Of a stretch of 64,000 nt of DNA, positions 39,180 to 48,260 are shown one piece after another. Within the stretch, counting starts at the first letter, position 1, and the number at the start of each line of letters is the position of its first letter. Source of the DNA: Luteimonas sp. YGD11-2 (GTDB lineage: Bacteria; Pseudomonadota; Gammaproteobacteria; Xanthomonadales; Xanthomonadaceae); the NCBI RefSeq assembly GCF_004118975.1, contig NZ_CP035376.1, forward strand, positions 1,426,001 through 1,490,000, given 5' to 3'. Made by a program: the position numbers and the translations under genes. Below the pieces are notes generated by a model that did not search any database, had not been told where the DNA came from, and worked only from the letters and a program-made list of their open reading frames with translations.

Positions 39180-41022
39180 CTGGCCCACGCGCGGGCGGTG
39201 GCTGTCCGCGCTGTGCCTGTTGCTCGCGATGCCGATGGTGGCTGTGGCCGCGGGTGCGGCGGCCGCCGGTGTCGACGAGGTCGAGGCGCTGCTCGTCGAG
39301 GCGGGCAGCGTCAAGACGTCGGACGTGGCGCGTTTCCAGCAGCTGCTGGCCGAGCTCGACGCGCGTGCGCACGACGCCACGCCGCAGCAGCGGCAGCGGC
39401 TGCAGATCCTGCGCGCGTATCGGCATGCCCTGCTGGGCGAGTCCGGTGCGGCCGTGGCGTTGCTCGAGGAGGTGCTCGGGGAAAGCCGCGACGCCGATAT
39501 CCGCTTCGAGGGCGGTGGTCTGCTGTCGAACATCCACGCCGCCAACCGCCGCTTCGAGGACTCGCTGCGCATCCTCGAGGAGATCCTGCCGCTGCGCGAT
39601 CACATCCAGGACCTGGAGATCCGGCATCGCGGATTGCTCAATGCGGGCGTGGTCTACAACCAGGTCGGCGAGTACCGGCTCGGCCTGCAGCTGGCGCAGG
39701 CGGTGCTGGATTCCCGGCCCGAGCCGCGCAACACCTGCGCCGCGGAGAACCTGGTGGCGGAAGCCGCGCTGGGGCTGGAGGAGGATCTCGACGAGGCGCG
39801 GCTGCGCGCCAACATCGCCCACTGCGATTCGATCAACGAACGTGTGTTCGCCGCGTTCGCGCGCGCCCACCTTGCGCGCTGGCTTGCGGCGAGCGATCGC
39901 GTGGACCAGGCGATCAGGCTGCTGGAAAGCTACCTGCCGACCGTCGAGGACATCCGCTATCCGTTCCTGCAGGGCGTCTACCACGCGCTGCTTGCGGAGT
40001 ACCGCCTGCGCGACGGCGCGCGGGCGCAGGCGGAGGCCCACGCCGCGGTCGCCGTGCAGCGCACGCGCGGGATCGGCAATATCGAGCCGCTGGTATCGGC
40101 ATACGGTACGCTCTATCGCATTGCCAGCGAGCGCGGCGACGCCGAGGCCACGCTGGAGGCCTACAAGGCGTTCGTGGACGCCGAGCGCCGCCACCTCAAC
40201 GACATCAAGTCGCGCGAGATGGCCTACCAGATCGTGCGTCACCAGTCGCAGCAGCAGGCGCAGCAGATCGAACTGCTCAACCAGAAGAACGCGCTGCTGC
40301 AACTCGACCAGAGCACCACGAAACAGCGCGCGCGGCTGTGGCTGGTCGTGGCGGGCCTGCTGTCGTTCCTGCTGGCCACCACCGCGTACTGGGCGTTCAA
40401 GACCAAGCGCCTGCAGATGCGCCTGCGACGGCTGGCCGAGCTCGATGCGCTGACCGGCGTCAGCAATCGCCACCATTTCACCGAAAAGGCCGGCAAGTTG
40501 CTGGCGGCATGCCGGCAGGACCACCGGGTGGTCGCCCTGCTGACCTTCGACCTGGACCACTTCAAGCAGGTCAACGACCGCTTCGGCCACGAGGCCGGCG
40601 ACTGGGTGCTGCAGCAGGTGGCGAAGGCGTGCGCGGAGCTGTGCGGGCCCGGCGACTGCATCGGCCGGCTGGGCGGCGAGGAATTCGCGATGCTGCTGCC
40701 CGGCTGCGACGCCGCCACCGGGCGGCGGGTGGCCGAGGATGCGCTGGCACAGCTGGCCGCGGTCGATACCGGCCAGCGCGGTTATGACCTGTGCATCGCC
40801 GCGAGTTTCGGCATCACCGACACCACACTGTCGGGGTATGACCTGACCCGGCTGATGTCGCATGCCGATCGCGCGATGTATGCCGCCAAGCGCGCCGGCC
40901 GCGCGCGCGTGGCGGTGTTCGACGAGGACAATGTGCGTGCGCTGACGCCGCGATCCGGCACCGGCGACGGGCCCGTGGACCTGCGCCTGTCCGGCGGCGA
41001 GCGGCGCGTGCTGCCGGTGTAG
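39118..41022 (+). CDS. TPR-repeat diguanylate cyclase, membrane-bound
   Basis: From the ATG at 39118 (GAGGAGCGG upstream) the protein is 634 residues. It has a signal-like hydrophobic segment (about 28-48), a TPR-type helical sensor region (about 53-350), one transmembrane helix (about 407-425) and a GGDEF domain with GGEEF at 519-523. The RxxD inhibitory site is absent (GPGD instead), so product inhibition is probably weaker. The periplasmic TPR would relay a signal to c-di-GMP synthesis. The first 62 bp overlap the precursor-peptide gene out of frame. An earlier in-frame ATG at 39082 is possible but has a weaker site. Confidence 0.85.
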   Translation: MKDMTTANRNRPSAGTARRSSWPTRGRWLSALCLLLAMPMVAVAAGAAAAGVDEVEALLVEAGSVKTSDVARFQQLLAELDARAHDATPQQRQRLQILRAYRHALLGESGAAVALLEEVLGESRDADIRFEGGGLLSNIHAANRRFEDSLRILEEILPLRDHIQDLEIRHRGLLNAGVVYNQVGEYRLGLQLAQAVLDSRPEPRNTCAAENLVAEAALGLEEDLDEARLRANIAHCDSINERVFAAFARAHLARWLAASDRVDQAIRLLESYLPTVEDIRYPFLQGVYHALLAEYRLRDGARAQAEAHAAVAVQRTRGIGNIEPLVSAYGTLYRIASERGDAEATLEAYKAFVDAERRHLNDIKSREMAYQIVRHQSQQQAQQIELLNQKNALLQLDQSTTKQRARLWLVVAGLLSFLLATTAYWAFKTKRLQMRLRRLAELDALTGVSNRHHFTEKAGKLLAACRQDHRVVALLTFDLDHFKQVNDRFGHEAGDWVLQQVAKACAELCGPGDCIGRLGGEEFAMLLPGCDAATGRRVAEDALAQLAAVDTGQRGYDLCIAASFGITDTTLSGYDLTRLMSHADRAMYAAKRAGRARVAVFDEDNVRALTPRSGTGDGPVDLRLSGGERRVLPV

Positions 41023-41032
41023 CGGACAGGTC

Positions 41033-41482
41033 TCAGAACGTGATGTGCACCGATGGCGCGCTGCGGTGCGCGTCGCCATGGTGGACGGCTTCGATGTTGT
41101 TGCCGTCCGGGTCGAGCACGAACGCCGCGTAATAGCCCGGGTGGTAGGGGCGCTCGCCCGGCGCGCCGTTGTCGCGCCCGCCCGCGGCGAGCGCGACTCG
41201 ATGGAACGTGTCGACGGCGGCGCGGTCGCGGGCCTGGAAGGCGATGTGCTGTCGGCCGGTCAGTTGTCCCTGCGCCGCCCCGCTGACGGCCGTGCAGACG
41301 AACAGCTCGTCGGCCCAGAACCAGCCTTCGCCGGAGCCGCCGACCCGTACGCCCAGCGCATCCAGCACCGCCGTATAGAAGCGCCGGCTGGCGTCGAGAT
41401 CGCGCACCACCAGCTGCGTGGTCGATGAGCCGTCCGCGGTGCAGTTCGCTGGTTTCCATGCGTCGCCTTCCTGTGGCGACAT
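41033..41482 (-). CDS. VOC (glyoxalase/dioxygenase) superfamily protein
   Basis: A 149-residue vicinal-oxygen-chelate protein. STTQLVVRDLDASRRFYTAVLDALGVRVGGSGEGWFWAD opens the fold; ARDRAAVDTFHRVALAAGGRDNGAPGERPYHPGYYAAFVLDPDGNNIEAV closes it, with the usual metal-ligand Glu at the end. Homologues are cytosolic and of unknown substrate; some confer resistance to small molecules. The ORF runs far upstream as a reading artefact. I place the start at 41482 because the VOC fold begins near residue 19 of that reading. Confidence 0.85.
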   Translation of the reverse strand: MSPQEGDAWKPANCTADGSSTTQLVVRDLDASRRFYTAVLDALGVRVGGSGEGWFWADELFVCTAVSGAAQGQLTGRQHIAFQARDRAAVDTFHRVALAAGGRDNGAPGERPYHPGYYAAFVLDPDGNNIEAVHHGDAHRSAPSVHITF

Positions 41483-41602
41483 CCTACCCCGGGCCGTGGC
41501 CGGGGCGACCGGGACTTTTGGCCCACGGCGCACCCCCGGCCTGCGGGTACTCTGGGTGGCTGGGGCAATCCGTGCGCCCCGCTTACACGACCGGAGAACC
41601 CG

Positions 41603-43729
41603 ATGAAGAAGTCCCTGCTGTCCCTTGCCACCGCGCTGGCACTCGCCGGTGTCGCGCCGCTGGCCGCGGCCCATGACAACCATGCCTGCATCGACGCGTC
41701 CTGCGACATGGTGGCCCTCTTCCAGGCCACCCCCGAAGGGCAGGATGGTGGCAGCGAGGTGATCGAGGCCCGGCGCTTCGGCAGCTGGGGCATCGACACC
41801 GCCGGCATGAACACCGGGGTCAAACCGGGCGAGGACTTCTTCGCCTACGTCAGCGGCAACTGGGCCGAGAACACCGAGATCCCGGCCGACCAGTCGATGT
41901 ACGGCTCGTTTCTGATCCTGCGTGACCTGTCCGAAGCGCGCGTGCACCGCATGCTGGACGGCTACCAGCTCGGCAACCCGGCCGGCACCGACAACGCTGC
42001 CAAGCTGGCCGCGCTGTACCAGGGCTTCATGGACGAGGCGGCGGTCGAGGCGCTGGGCGCCAAGCCGCTGCAGCCCAAGCTCGACGCCATCCGCGCCGTC
42101 GACGGCAAGGACGGCATGGCGCGCCTGATGGGCGAGCGCAACGCGACCTTCGGTGGCAGCTTCTTCGGCCACTATGTCGGTGACGACCAGCGCAACCCCG
42201 ATGTCTACACCCTCTACCTGAGCCAGTCGGGTCTCGGCCTGGGCGACCGCCAGATGTACCTGGACGAGAAGTTCGCGCCGCAGCGCGAGCGCTACGTCGC
42301 CTACATCGCCGAGCTGCTGCAGCTTGCCGGCTGGGACGACCCGCAGGGCAATGCGCAGAAGATCATGGCGCTGGAAACGCAGATCGCAGAGGCCCACTGG
42401 ACCCGCGCCGAGAGCCGCGACCGCGACAAGACCTACAACCCGGTGAAGTTCGCCGAACTCGATACCGTCGCGCCCGGCTTCCCGTGGCAGACCTACCTCG
42501 CCGCCGCTGAGGTCGATTACGCCGATGCCGGCGTGATCCGCCAGGACACCGCGTTCCCGAAGATCGCGAAGATCTTCGCCGATGCCGACCTCGACACCCT
42601 CAAGGCCTGGCAGGCATTCCACACCACCGACAACGCCGCGCCGCTGCTGTCGAGCGACTTCGCTGACGCGCACTTCGAGTTCCGTTCGAAGTTCCTGTCC
42701 GGCCAGCCAGAGCAGCGTGCACGCTGGAAGCGCGCCGTTGCCTACACCTCGTCGGCGATGGGCGAGGCGATCGGCGAGGACTACGTGAAGCTCTATTTCC
42801 CGCCGGATGCCAAGGCGAAGATGGACGAGCTGGTCGCCAACGTGAAGGTGGCGATGGGTGCGCGCCTCGACCAGCTGGACTGGATGAGCCCGGCGACCAA
42901 GGCCGAGGCACGGTCGAAGCTCGCAGGCTTCGGCCTGAAGATCGGCCACCCGGACGAGTGGCGTGACTACAGCGGCCTGCAGCTCGCCAATGGCGACGTG
43001 TTCGGCAATGCCGAGCGCGCGATGGCGTTCGAATGGGATTACCGCAAGGGCCGCATCGGCAAGCCGGTGGACAAGGGCGAGTGGGGCATGACCCCGCAGA
43101 CGGTCAACGCCTACTACAACTCGGTCAAGAACGAGATCGTGTTCCCGGCCGCCATCCTGCAGCCGCCGTTCTTCGATCCGGATGCCGACCCGGCGGTCAA
43201 CTACGGCGCCATCGGCGGCGTGATCGGCCACGAGATCATCCACGGCTTCGACGACCAGGGCCGCAAGTCCGATGGCGCCGGCCTGCTGCGTGACTGGTGG
43301 ACGGCCGACGACGCGGCGAAGTTCGAGGCGCAGGCGGCCAAGCTCGGCGCGCAGTACGAGGCGTTCGAGTTCCCGCAGCTGCCCGGCATGCACATCAACG
43401 GCCGCGTGGCGATGGGCGAGAACATCGGTGACCTCGGTGGCCTGACCATCGCGCTGGAAGCCTACCGCCGCTCGCTCGACGGCAAGCCGGCGCCGGTGAT
43501 CGACGGTTTCACCGGCGAGCAGCGCCTGTTCATGGGCTGGGCGCAGGTGTGGCGCACGCTGTGGCGCGATGACGCTCTGCGCCAGCAGCTGGTCAACGGC
43601 ACGCATTCGCCGGGCCACATCCGGGCGTTCGCGCCGCTGCGCAACATCGATGCGTGGTACGAGGCCTTCAACGTGACCGAGAGCGACCCGCTCTACATCG
43701 CGCCGGAAGATCGCGTGCGGATCTGGTGA
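41603..43729 (+). CDS. M13 family metallopeptidase (PepO/neprilysin-like), exported
   Basis: A 708-residue zinc endopeptidase with a cleavable signal peptide (residues 1-23, ending LAAAHD). The zinc motif VIGHEIIHGFDDQGR has HExxH at 543-547; ENIGDLGGL supplies the third ligand; NAYYNSVKNEIVFPAAILQPPFF is the substrate-binding Nxx-region typical of M13. The enzyme degrades oligopeptides in the periplasm or outside. A 14-bp terminator hairpin follows 20 bp after the stop, so the gene is monocistronic. Length and motifs are complete. Confidence 0.95.
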   Translation: MKKSLLSLATALALAGVAPLAAAHDNHACIDASCDMVALFQATPEGQDGGSEVIEARRFGSWGIDTAGMNTGVKPGEDFFAYVSGNWAENTEIPADQSMYGSFLILRDLSEARVHRMLDGYQLGNPAGTDNAAKLAALYQGFMDEAAVEALGAKPLQPKLDAIRAVDGKDGMARLMGERNATFGGSFFGHYVGDDQRNPDVYTLYLSQSGLGLGDRQMYLDEKFAPQRERYVAYIAELLQLAGWDDPQGNAQKIMALETQIAEAHWTRAESRDRDKTYNPVKFAELDTVAPGFPWQTYLAAAEVDYADAGVIRQDTAFPKIAKIFADADLDTLKAWQAFHTTDNAAPLLSSDFADAHFEFRSKFLSGQPEQRARWKRAVAYTSSAMGEAIGEDYVKLYFPPDAKAKMDELVANVKVAMGARLDQLDWMSPATKAEARSKLAGFGLKIGHPDEWRDYSGLQLANGDVFGNAERAMAFEWDYRKGRIGKPVDKGEWGMTPQTVNAYYNSVKNEIVFPAAILQPPFFDPDADPAVNYGAIGGVIGHEIIHGFDDQGRKSDGAGLLRDWWTADDAAKFEAQAAKLGAQYEAFEFPQLPGMHINGRVAMGENIGDLGGLTIALEAYRRSLDGKPAPVIDGFTGEQRLFMGWAQVWRTLWRDDALRQQLVNGTHSPGHIRAFAPLRNIDAWYEAFNVTESDPLYIAPEDRVRIW

Positions 43730-43749
43730 TCCTCCGCGCGATGCACTGA

Positions 43750-43783
43750 AAGAAGGGCCGGGATCATCCCGGCCCTTCTTTTT
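43750..43783 (+). terminator. Rho-independent terminator of the M13 peptidase gene
   Basis: A 14-bp perfect stem, from AAGAAGGGCCGGGA to its complement around a 3-nt loop, is followed by TTT after its own TT, giving TTTTT. It starts 20 bp after the stop codon. Confidence 0.92.
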
Positions 43784-43961
43784 GGTCCATCTCCCGACTC
43801 CGGGGATGCCGCGGCTGAAGTGCCTCCGTGCGCGCGTGGCTCCACTGGGCGCCGCTGGCCACGTGCACACGGGGGTGGGTCTCCGTTCTTCCCCATGCTG
43901 CGGCTTTGGCGCATGCCGGGGTGCCGGGCGTTGCCGAGGTGCTTCGTTGGGCTTCGCGCCG

Positions 43962-44078
43962 CCCGTCGCGCGCACCGGGGGGTGTGCTCCCCCGGCCGGA
44001 GTCCGCGTCCAGCTACCACGGCCGGCCGCCGGCCATCCATGGCCGGCTGGGAGCACACCCCCCGGTGCACGCGACGGG
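43962..44078. repeat. 117-bp hairpin repeat, type A, copy 2
   Basis: It appears identical to 10215-10331, including the arms and the core. The sequence before it differs between loci apart from GTGCTTCGTT, while the first 20 or so bases after it (CCGGGCATCCGCCGGCTCCGG) are also similar. Confidence 0.85.
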
Positions 44079-44260
44079 CCCGGGCATCCGCCGGCTCCGG
44101 TGCGGGCATCAACAGCGGTTGGGCGGGCGTCGCCTGCAACCGGGACACGCGGGCGTTCGCAGTCCCGGCGTGGAGGTCAGCAGCGGCAGCGGGAAGTCGT
44201 CGACTGCCACGACGGCCTACGTTCTTCGCCGTTGACCTCGGGACGCGACGACGGTTCGGT

Positions 44261-44374
44261 GCCCGCCGTGGACGCAGGGGGATGTCCAGAGCCGGCCATG
44301 GATGGCCGGCGGCCGGATGTGGGAGCAGGACGCGGAGATATCCGGCTGGGCATCCCCCTGTGGCCGCGGCGGGC
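44261..44374. repeat. 114-bp hairpin repeat, type B, copy 2
   Basis: Same as 10524-10637 with one visible difference (GGATGG versus GGACGG in the core). The spacer from type A is 182 bp here and 192 bp in the other locus, and is only partly similar (for example CGACGGTTCGG near its end). Confidence 0.85.
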
Positions 44375-44554
44375 TGCCGCGCCACAGCCAGCCGTGCCCT
44401 GGCTGTGGCTTGGCCGTGAGCTTCAGGACCCACGGCTTCGCGCTCGAATGGAAATCCCTCAATGGGGAGAACAACCTTCTTCTTGCTTACGGAGTGCGCT
44501 TGCACGCGATGGTTCCCGCCGTGCGGCGTCGCGCGTCAGCGCGCCCAACGGGAG

Positions 44555-46153
44555 TCAGCCGGGTGTGTAGTAGGTCGGTGCGCCCGGCCCCACCGGCAGC
44601 CCCAGTCCGAACACCCACAGGAAGAAGACCAGCGTCCAGCCGACGAAGAAGACCACGGAGTAGGGCAGCATCATCGCGATCATGGTGCCCACGCCGACGT
44701 CGCGCTTGTAGCGGGCGGCGAAGGCGAGGATCAGGCCGAAGTAGCTCATCATCGGGGTGATCAGGTTGGTCACCGAATCGCCGATGCGATAGGCCGCCTG
44801 GATGACCTCGGGGCTGTAGCCGACCAGCATCAGCATCGGCACGAAGATCGGCGCGGTGACCGCCCATTGCGCCGAGGCCGAGCCCAGCGACAGGTTGATC
44901 AGCCCGCACAGGGCGATGAAGGCCAGGAACACCAGGGGCCCGGTCAGCCCGATCGACTGCAGCAGGTTCGAGCCCAGCACCGCCATCACCTGGCCGAGCT
45001 GGGTCCAGTTGAAGAACGCGACGAACTGCGCGGCGAAGAACACCAGCACGATGTACAGGCTGAGCGTGCCCATCGATTTCGCCATCGCGTCGATGACGTC
45101 GCGATCGTTGCGGATCGATCCGGTCAACGCGCCGTAGACGATGCCCGCCACCGCGAAGAACAGCGCCACGAGCACGACGATGCCGGTGAGGAAGGGCCGC
45201 AGGCTGCCCAGCGTGTCCTCGACGCCGGGCAGGCGCAGGGCGCCGCTCGTGGGCACGGTGAGCAGCGCGATGCCGCCCGCCACCAGCAGCGCGGCGACGC
45301 CGGCCCATGCCAGTGCGCGGCGCTCGCGCCCCGACATGGGCTCCATGCTGACCGGCTCCGCATCCGGGTCGAGCTGGGCAGGATCGTAGGCGCCGAGCTT
45401 GGGCTCGACGATGTAGGTGGTGACGAACCAGCCCAGCCCGGTGACCACGAACGTGCTCACGATCATGAAGTACCAGTTGACCGCGGCGTGCACCTCGTAG
45501 GTCGGGTCGATCAGGCGCGCGGCTTCCTGGGTGATGCCGGCCAGCAGCGGGTCGACGGTGCCGATCAGCAGGTTGGCGCTGTAGCCGCCGGAGACGCCGG
45601 CGAACGCGGCCGCCAGCCCGGCCAGCGGATGTCGCCCGAGTGCATGGAAGATCGCCGCGGCCAGCGGGATCACCACCACGTAGCCCATTTCCGATGCGGT
45701 ATTCGACAGCACCGCGGCGAACACGACGACCACCGTCACCAGGTTCTTCGGTGCGCCGAGCACCAGGGTCTTGATCGCGGCGGTCAGCAGGCCCGACCGT
45801 TCGGCGATGCCCACGCCGAGCATCGCCACGAGCACGGTGCCCAGCGGTACGAACGCGGTGAAGTTGGTCACCAGTCCGGTGACGATCCGCCGCAGCCCTT
45901 CCGCATCGAGCAGGCTGATCACGCGGATGATCCCGTCGTCGGCGCGACCTGCCGATCCCGGCGGGCGCGGATCCGGCACCGAGACCCCGTAGGCAGCCAG
46001 TACCCCCGACAGCAGCACGATCAGCACGGCAAGCATCGCGAACAGCGTCACCGGGTGCGGCAGCAGGTTGCCGAGGAACTCGACGGTGTTGAGCAGGCGC
46101 GTGATCGCGCCGCGCGGTCCGGGTGCAGGCGCCGCGGCCTTGCCTTGGGTCAT
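44555..46153 (-). CDS. AbgT family transporter
   Basis: A 532-residue inner-membrane protein with about 12 helices. It shows the AbgT family course: LLNTVEFLGNLLPHPVTLFAML at the start, GLVTNFTAFVPLGTVLVAMLGVGIAERSGLL, SNTASEMGYVVVIPLAAAIFHALGRHP, TYEVHAAVNWYFMIVSTFVV, NLSLGSASAQWAVTAPIFVPML and a C-terminal YKRDVGVGTMIAMMLPYSVVFF. E. coli AbgT takes up p-aminobenzoyl-glutamate; others export sulfonamides. The latter role is often proposed for proteins without abgAB nearby, as here. It ends shortly before the hairpin repeat locus. Confidence 0.93.
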   Translation of the reverse strand: MTQGKAAAPAPGPRGAITRLLNTVEFLGNLLPHPVTLFAMLAVLIVLLSGVLAAYGVSVPDPRPPGSAGRADDGIIRVISLLDAEGLRRIVTGLVTNFTAFVPLGTVLVAMLGVGIAERSGLLTAAIKTLVLGAPKNLVTVVVVFAAVLSNTASEMGYVVVIPLAAAIFHALGRHPLAGLAAAFAGVSGGYSANLLIGTVDPLLAGITQEAARLIDPTYEVHAAVNWYFMIVSTFVVTGLGWFVTTYIVEPKLGAYDPAQLDPDAEPVSMEPMSGRERRALAWAGVAALLVAGGIALLTVPTSGALRLPGVEDTLGSLRPFLTGIVVLVALFFAVAGIVYGALTGSIRNDRDVIDAMAKSMGTLSLYIVLVFFAAQFVAFFNWTQLGQVMAVLGSNLLQSIGLTGPLVFLAFIALCGLINLSLGSASAQWAVTAPIFVPMLMLVGYSPEVIQAAYRIGDSVTNLITPMMSYFGLILAFAARYKRDVGVGTMIAMMLPYSVVFFVGWTLVFFLWVFGLGLPVGPGAPTYYTPG

Positions 46154-46227
46154 CGTGTGGTCCGGTGGGAGTGCCGGGCCAGTCTAGCGCGGGCGTCGGG
46201 CCCGGTTGCCCGGTGGCCGGCACCGTA

Positions 46228-46259
46228 ACGGCCACGAAGGACATGCCCCCCGTGGCCGT
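46228..46259 (-). terminator. possible weak terminator after the DUF885 gene
   Basis: ACGGCCACG and CGTGGCCGT form a 9-bp stem with a 14-nt loop, 24 bp past the stop of the DUF885 gene and ahead of AbgT. No clear U-tract (TTACGG follows). Confidence 0.35.
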
Positions 46260-46282
46260 CGCGGCGTCGTGTTACGTGGTTC

Positions 46283-48109
46283 TCAGCGTGCCGCGGCCTT
46301 CGCGATGTAGTCGTCCACCTCGCGCTCCAGCAGTTCCAGCGGCACCACGCCGGTCAGCAGCACGCGGTTGTGGAACTCGCGCGGGTCGAAGCGCTCGCCC
46401 AGGGCGTCGCGGGCCTTGTCGCGCAGGCGCACGATCTCGAGCTGGCCGATCATGTACGAGGTCGCCTGGCCCGGCATCACCACGTAGCGGTCGACCTCCG
46501 ACGGCGGGATGCCGTAGTCGATCGCCTGCTGGCGGGTCCAGCGCATTGCGTGCAGGCCGGTGTCGGCGACCAGGCGCCGGGCGCGGAACAGCGCGGCATC
46601 GAGCTGACCGAGCCGGCCTTCCGGATCGTTCTCGTACCAGCCTTCCTCGGCGGCCAGGCGCTCGGCGTACAGCGCCCAGCCTTCGCTGAAGGCGGAGATG
46701 CCGCCCAGCGCACGGGTCTGCCGGAACTTCGGCAGGTCGCGGTTCTCGACCGACAGCGCCACCTGGAAGTGATGGCCCGGCACCGCCTCGTGGTAGACCA
46801 GCGTGCGCAGGCCGAAGCGGGTCAGCCGGTCGGGGCGCAGCGGCATCTGGTACACGCCGGGTCGCGAGCCGTCCAGCGGCGGGGCGGTGTAGCTTGCCGC
46901 GGCGCTTGCCCAGCGGTACTCCGGATAGGGCTGGGCGATCACCGCGGTCTTCGGGCGGATGTCGAACAGCGCATCGGCACGGCGTTCGGCGTCGCGCATC
47001 ATGGTTTCGATGTCGTCCATGATCGCCTTGCGGCCGGCGTCGTCGTTGCTGTAGGCGAGGTCCTTGCGCAGTGCGTCGATACGCTCGCGCACGCTGCCGT
47101 CGGTGCGGCCGATCGAACGCAGGATGGTGTCCATCTCGCCTTCGATGCGTGCCACCTCGCGCCTGCCGATCTCGTGGATCTCCTCGGCACTGAGCGAGGT
47201 GGAGGTGAACCGGCGCAGATGATGCGCGTACGCCTCGGCGCCACCGTCGAAACGCCACAGCCCGGCATCGTCGGTGGCGGCGGGCAGCTGCGCTTCCAGA
47301 ACCGCGATGGCGCGCTGCCATGCCGGATACACGCTGTCGCGCACGACTGCTGTGGCGTCGGCCACGTGCGCCTGGCGGGTGCCGGCGTCGATCGCCTCCG
47401 CCGATGCCAGGCGGTCGTCGAACGTGGTCACCAGCGGGTTGGCCCCCGGTGCGGGGCTGATGAACTGGCGCATCTGCGCGATGGTCGCTTCGAGGATGAA
47501 GCGCGGTGGCAGGATGTCGCGCGCGGCGAGCTCGCGCGAGCGCTCGGTCGCTTCGTCCATCCGTGCCTCGAACTGGCGCAGCCGGGACAGGTAGTTCGCC
47601 GCATCCTGGGCGTTGCGCACCGGGTGCACGACGGTCATCAGGTTGGGCAGGCCGACATTGGCGCCGCTGAACTGCTGCAACGGGAAATCGAAATCGGCGT
47701 GCTGTTCGCCGTCAACGATGCTCTGCAGCTGCCAGGCCATCAGTTCGGCGGACACGCGTTCGGTCGGATCCATCTTCGCGCGGTCGAAACGCGCAAGTCC
47801 GGCCAGGCCCTGCCGTGCCAGTGCCACCGTTTCGCGGCGGAACTCCCGTGTCTGCGGGGTGAGCTGGCGGTCCATCTCCGCCTGCACGGCGGGATCGTCG
47901 AAATAGCCGCTGGCGGTGGCCGACGACGGCTGGCGACGCATCCATGTGTCGGTAAAGGACTCGAAGAACGCGGCGACGCCGCGCTCGTCCTGCGTGGTCG
48001 CCGCTACGGGTGACGTACCCGCCGGGGTGACCGGCGTGGAGCAGGCGGCGAGCATGAGCGCGGTGGCGAGCGCGATCCCCAGCGGGGCGGGACGGAACCT
48101 GATGGGCAC
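46283..48109 (-). CDS. DUF885 lipoprotein, putative metal-dependent hydrolase
   Basis: A 608-residue protein from a GTG at 48109, with CAGGAGTTG upstream as ribosome-binding site. A signal ends at the lipobox MLAAC (Cys near residue 21), so it is a lipoprotein. The signature is LVYHEAVPGHHFQ, the HExxPGHH motif of DUF885, followed by FSEGWALYAERLA. It lies behind the family pattern VFESFTDTW and YFDDPAVQ. Members are presumed zinc carboxypeptidase-like enzymes. Its substrate is unknown. Followed by AbgT on the same strand with a 129-bp gap, so a separate unit is likely. Confidence 0.88.
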   Translation of the reverse strand: MPIRFRPAPLGIALATALMLAACSTPVTPAGTSPVAATTQDERGVAAFFESFTDTWMRRQPSSATASGYFDDPAVQAEMDRQLTPQTREFRRETVALARQGLAGLARFDRAKMDPTERVSAELMAWQLQSIVDGEQHADFDFPLQQFSGANVGLPNLMTVVHPVRNAQDAANYLSRLRQFEARMDEATERSRELAARDILPPRFILEATIAQMRQFISPAPGANPLVTTFDDRLASAEAIDAGTRQAHVADATAVVRDSVYPAWQRAIAVLEAQLPAATDDAGLWRFDGGAEAYAHHLRRFTSTSLSAEEIHEIGRREVARIEGEMDTILRSIGRTDGSVRERIDALRKDLAYSNDDAGRKAIMDDIETMMRDAERRADALFDIRPKTAVIAQPYPEYRWASAAASYTAPPLDGSRPGVYQMPLRPDRLTRFGLRTLVYHEAVPGHHFQVALSVENRDLPKFRQTRALGGISAFSEGWALYAERLAAEEGWYENDPEGRLGQLDAALFRARRLVADTGLHAMRWTRQQAIDYGIPPSEVDRYVVMPGQATSYMIGQLEIVRLRDKARDALGERFDPREFHNRVLLTGVVPLELLEREVDDYIAKAAAR

Positions 48110-48260
48110 GGCAACTCCTGGAAGACAGTGGTCGCACGATTCTAGCCATGCGGCGCTGGCTGTCCGGGTGCCGTTCGGCCTGGACGGGGTGTCGTGGGCA
48201 CGGTGCGGAGCGGGCGTCGTGGCGATTACCCTGTCGATCCCCGACCTGGAGGACGACACC

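Larger units (their letters stand above)
43730..44554. other. 825-bp non-coding region with second hairpin-repeat locus
   Basis: Between the M13 peptidase and AbgT genes I find a strong terminator, then the palindromic elements at 43962-44078 and 44261-44374, then about 180 bp before the AbgT end. Long ORFs crossing it are low-complexity. The order (A, spacer, B, then a partly similar tail) is the same as at 10.2-10.8 kb. Confidence 0.85.

Noticed and set aside
39118-41022. TPR-GGDEF protein considered as a borosin biosynthesis enzyme
   Set aside because: Domains are purely signalling; only the overlap connects it with the peptide, so I list it as a possible regulator at most.
41483-44056. 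Long upstream extension of the VOC frame
   Set aside because: It runs through the M13 peptidase gene on the opposite strand; the VOC fold begins near 41482.
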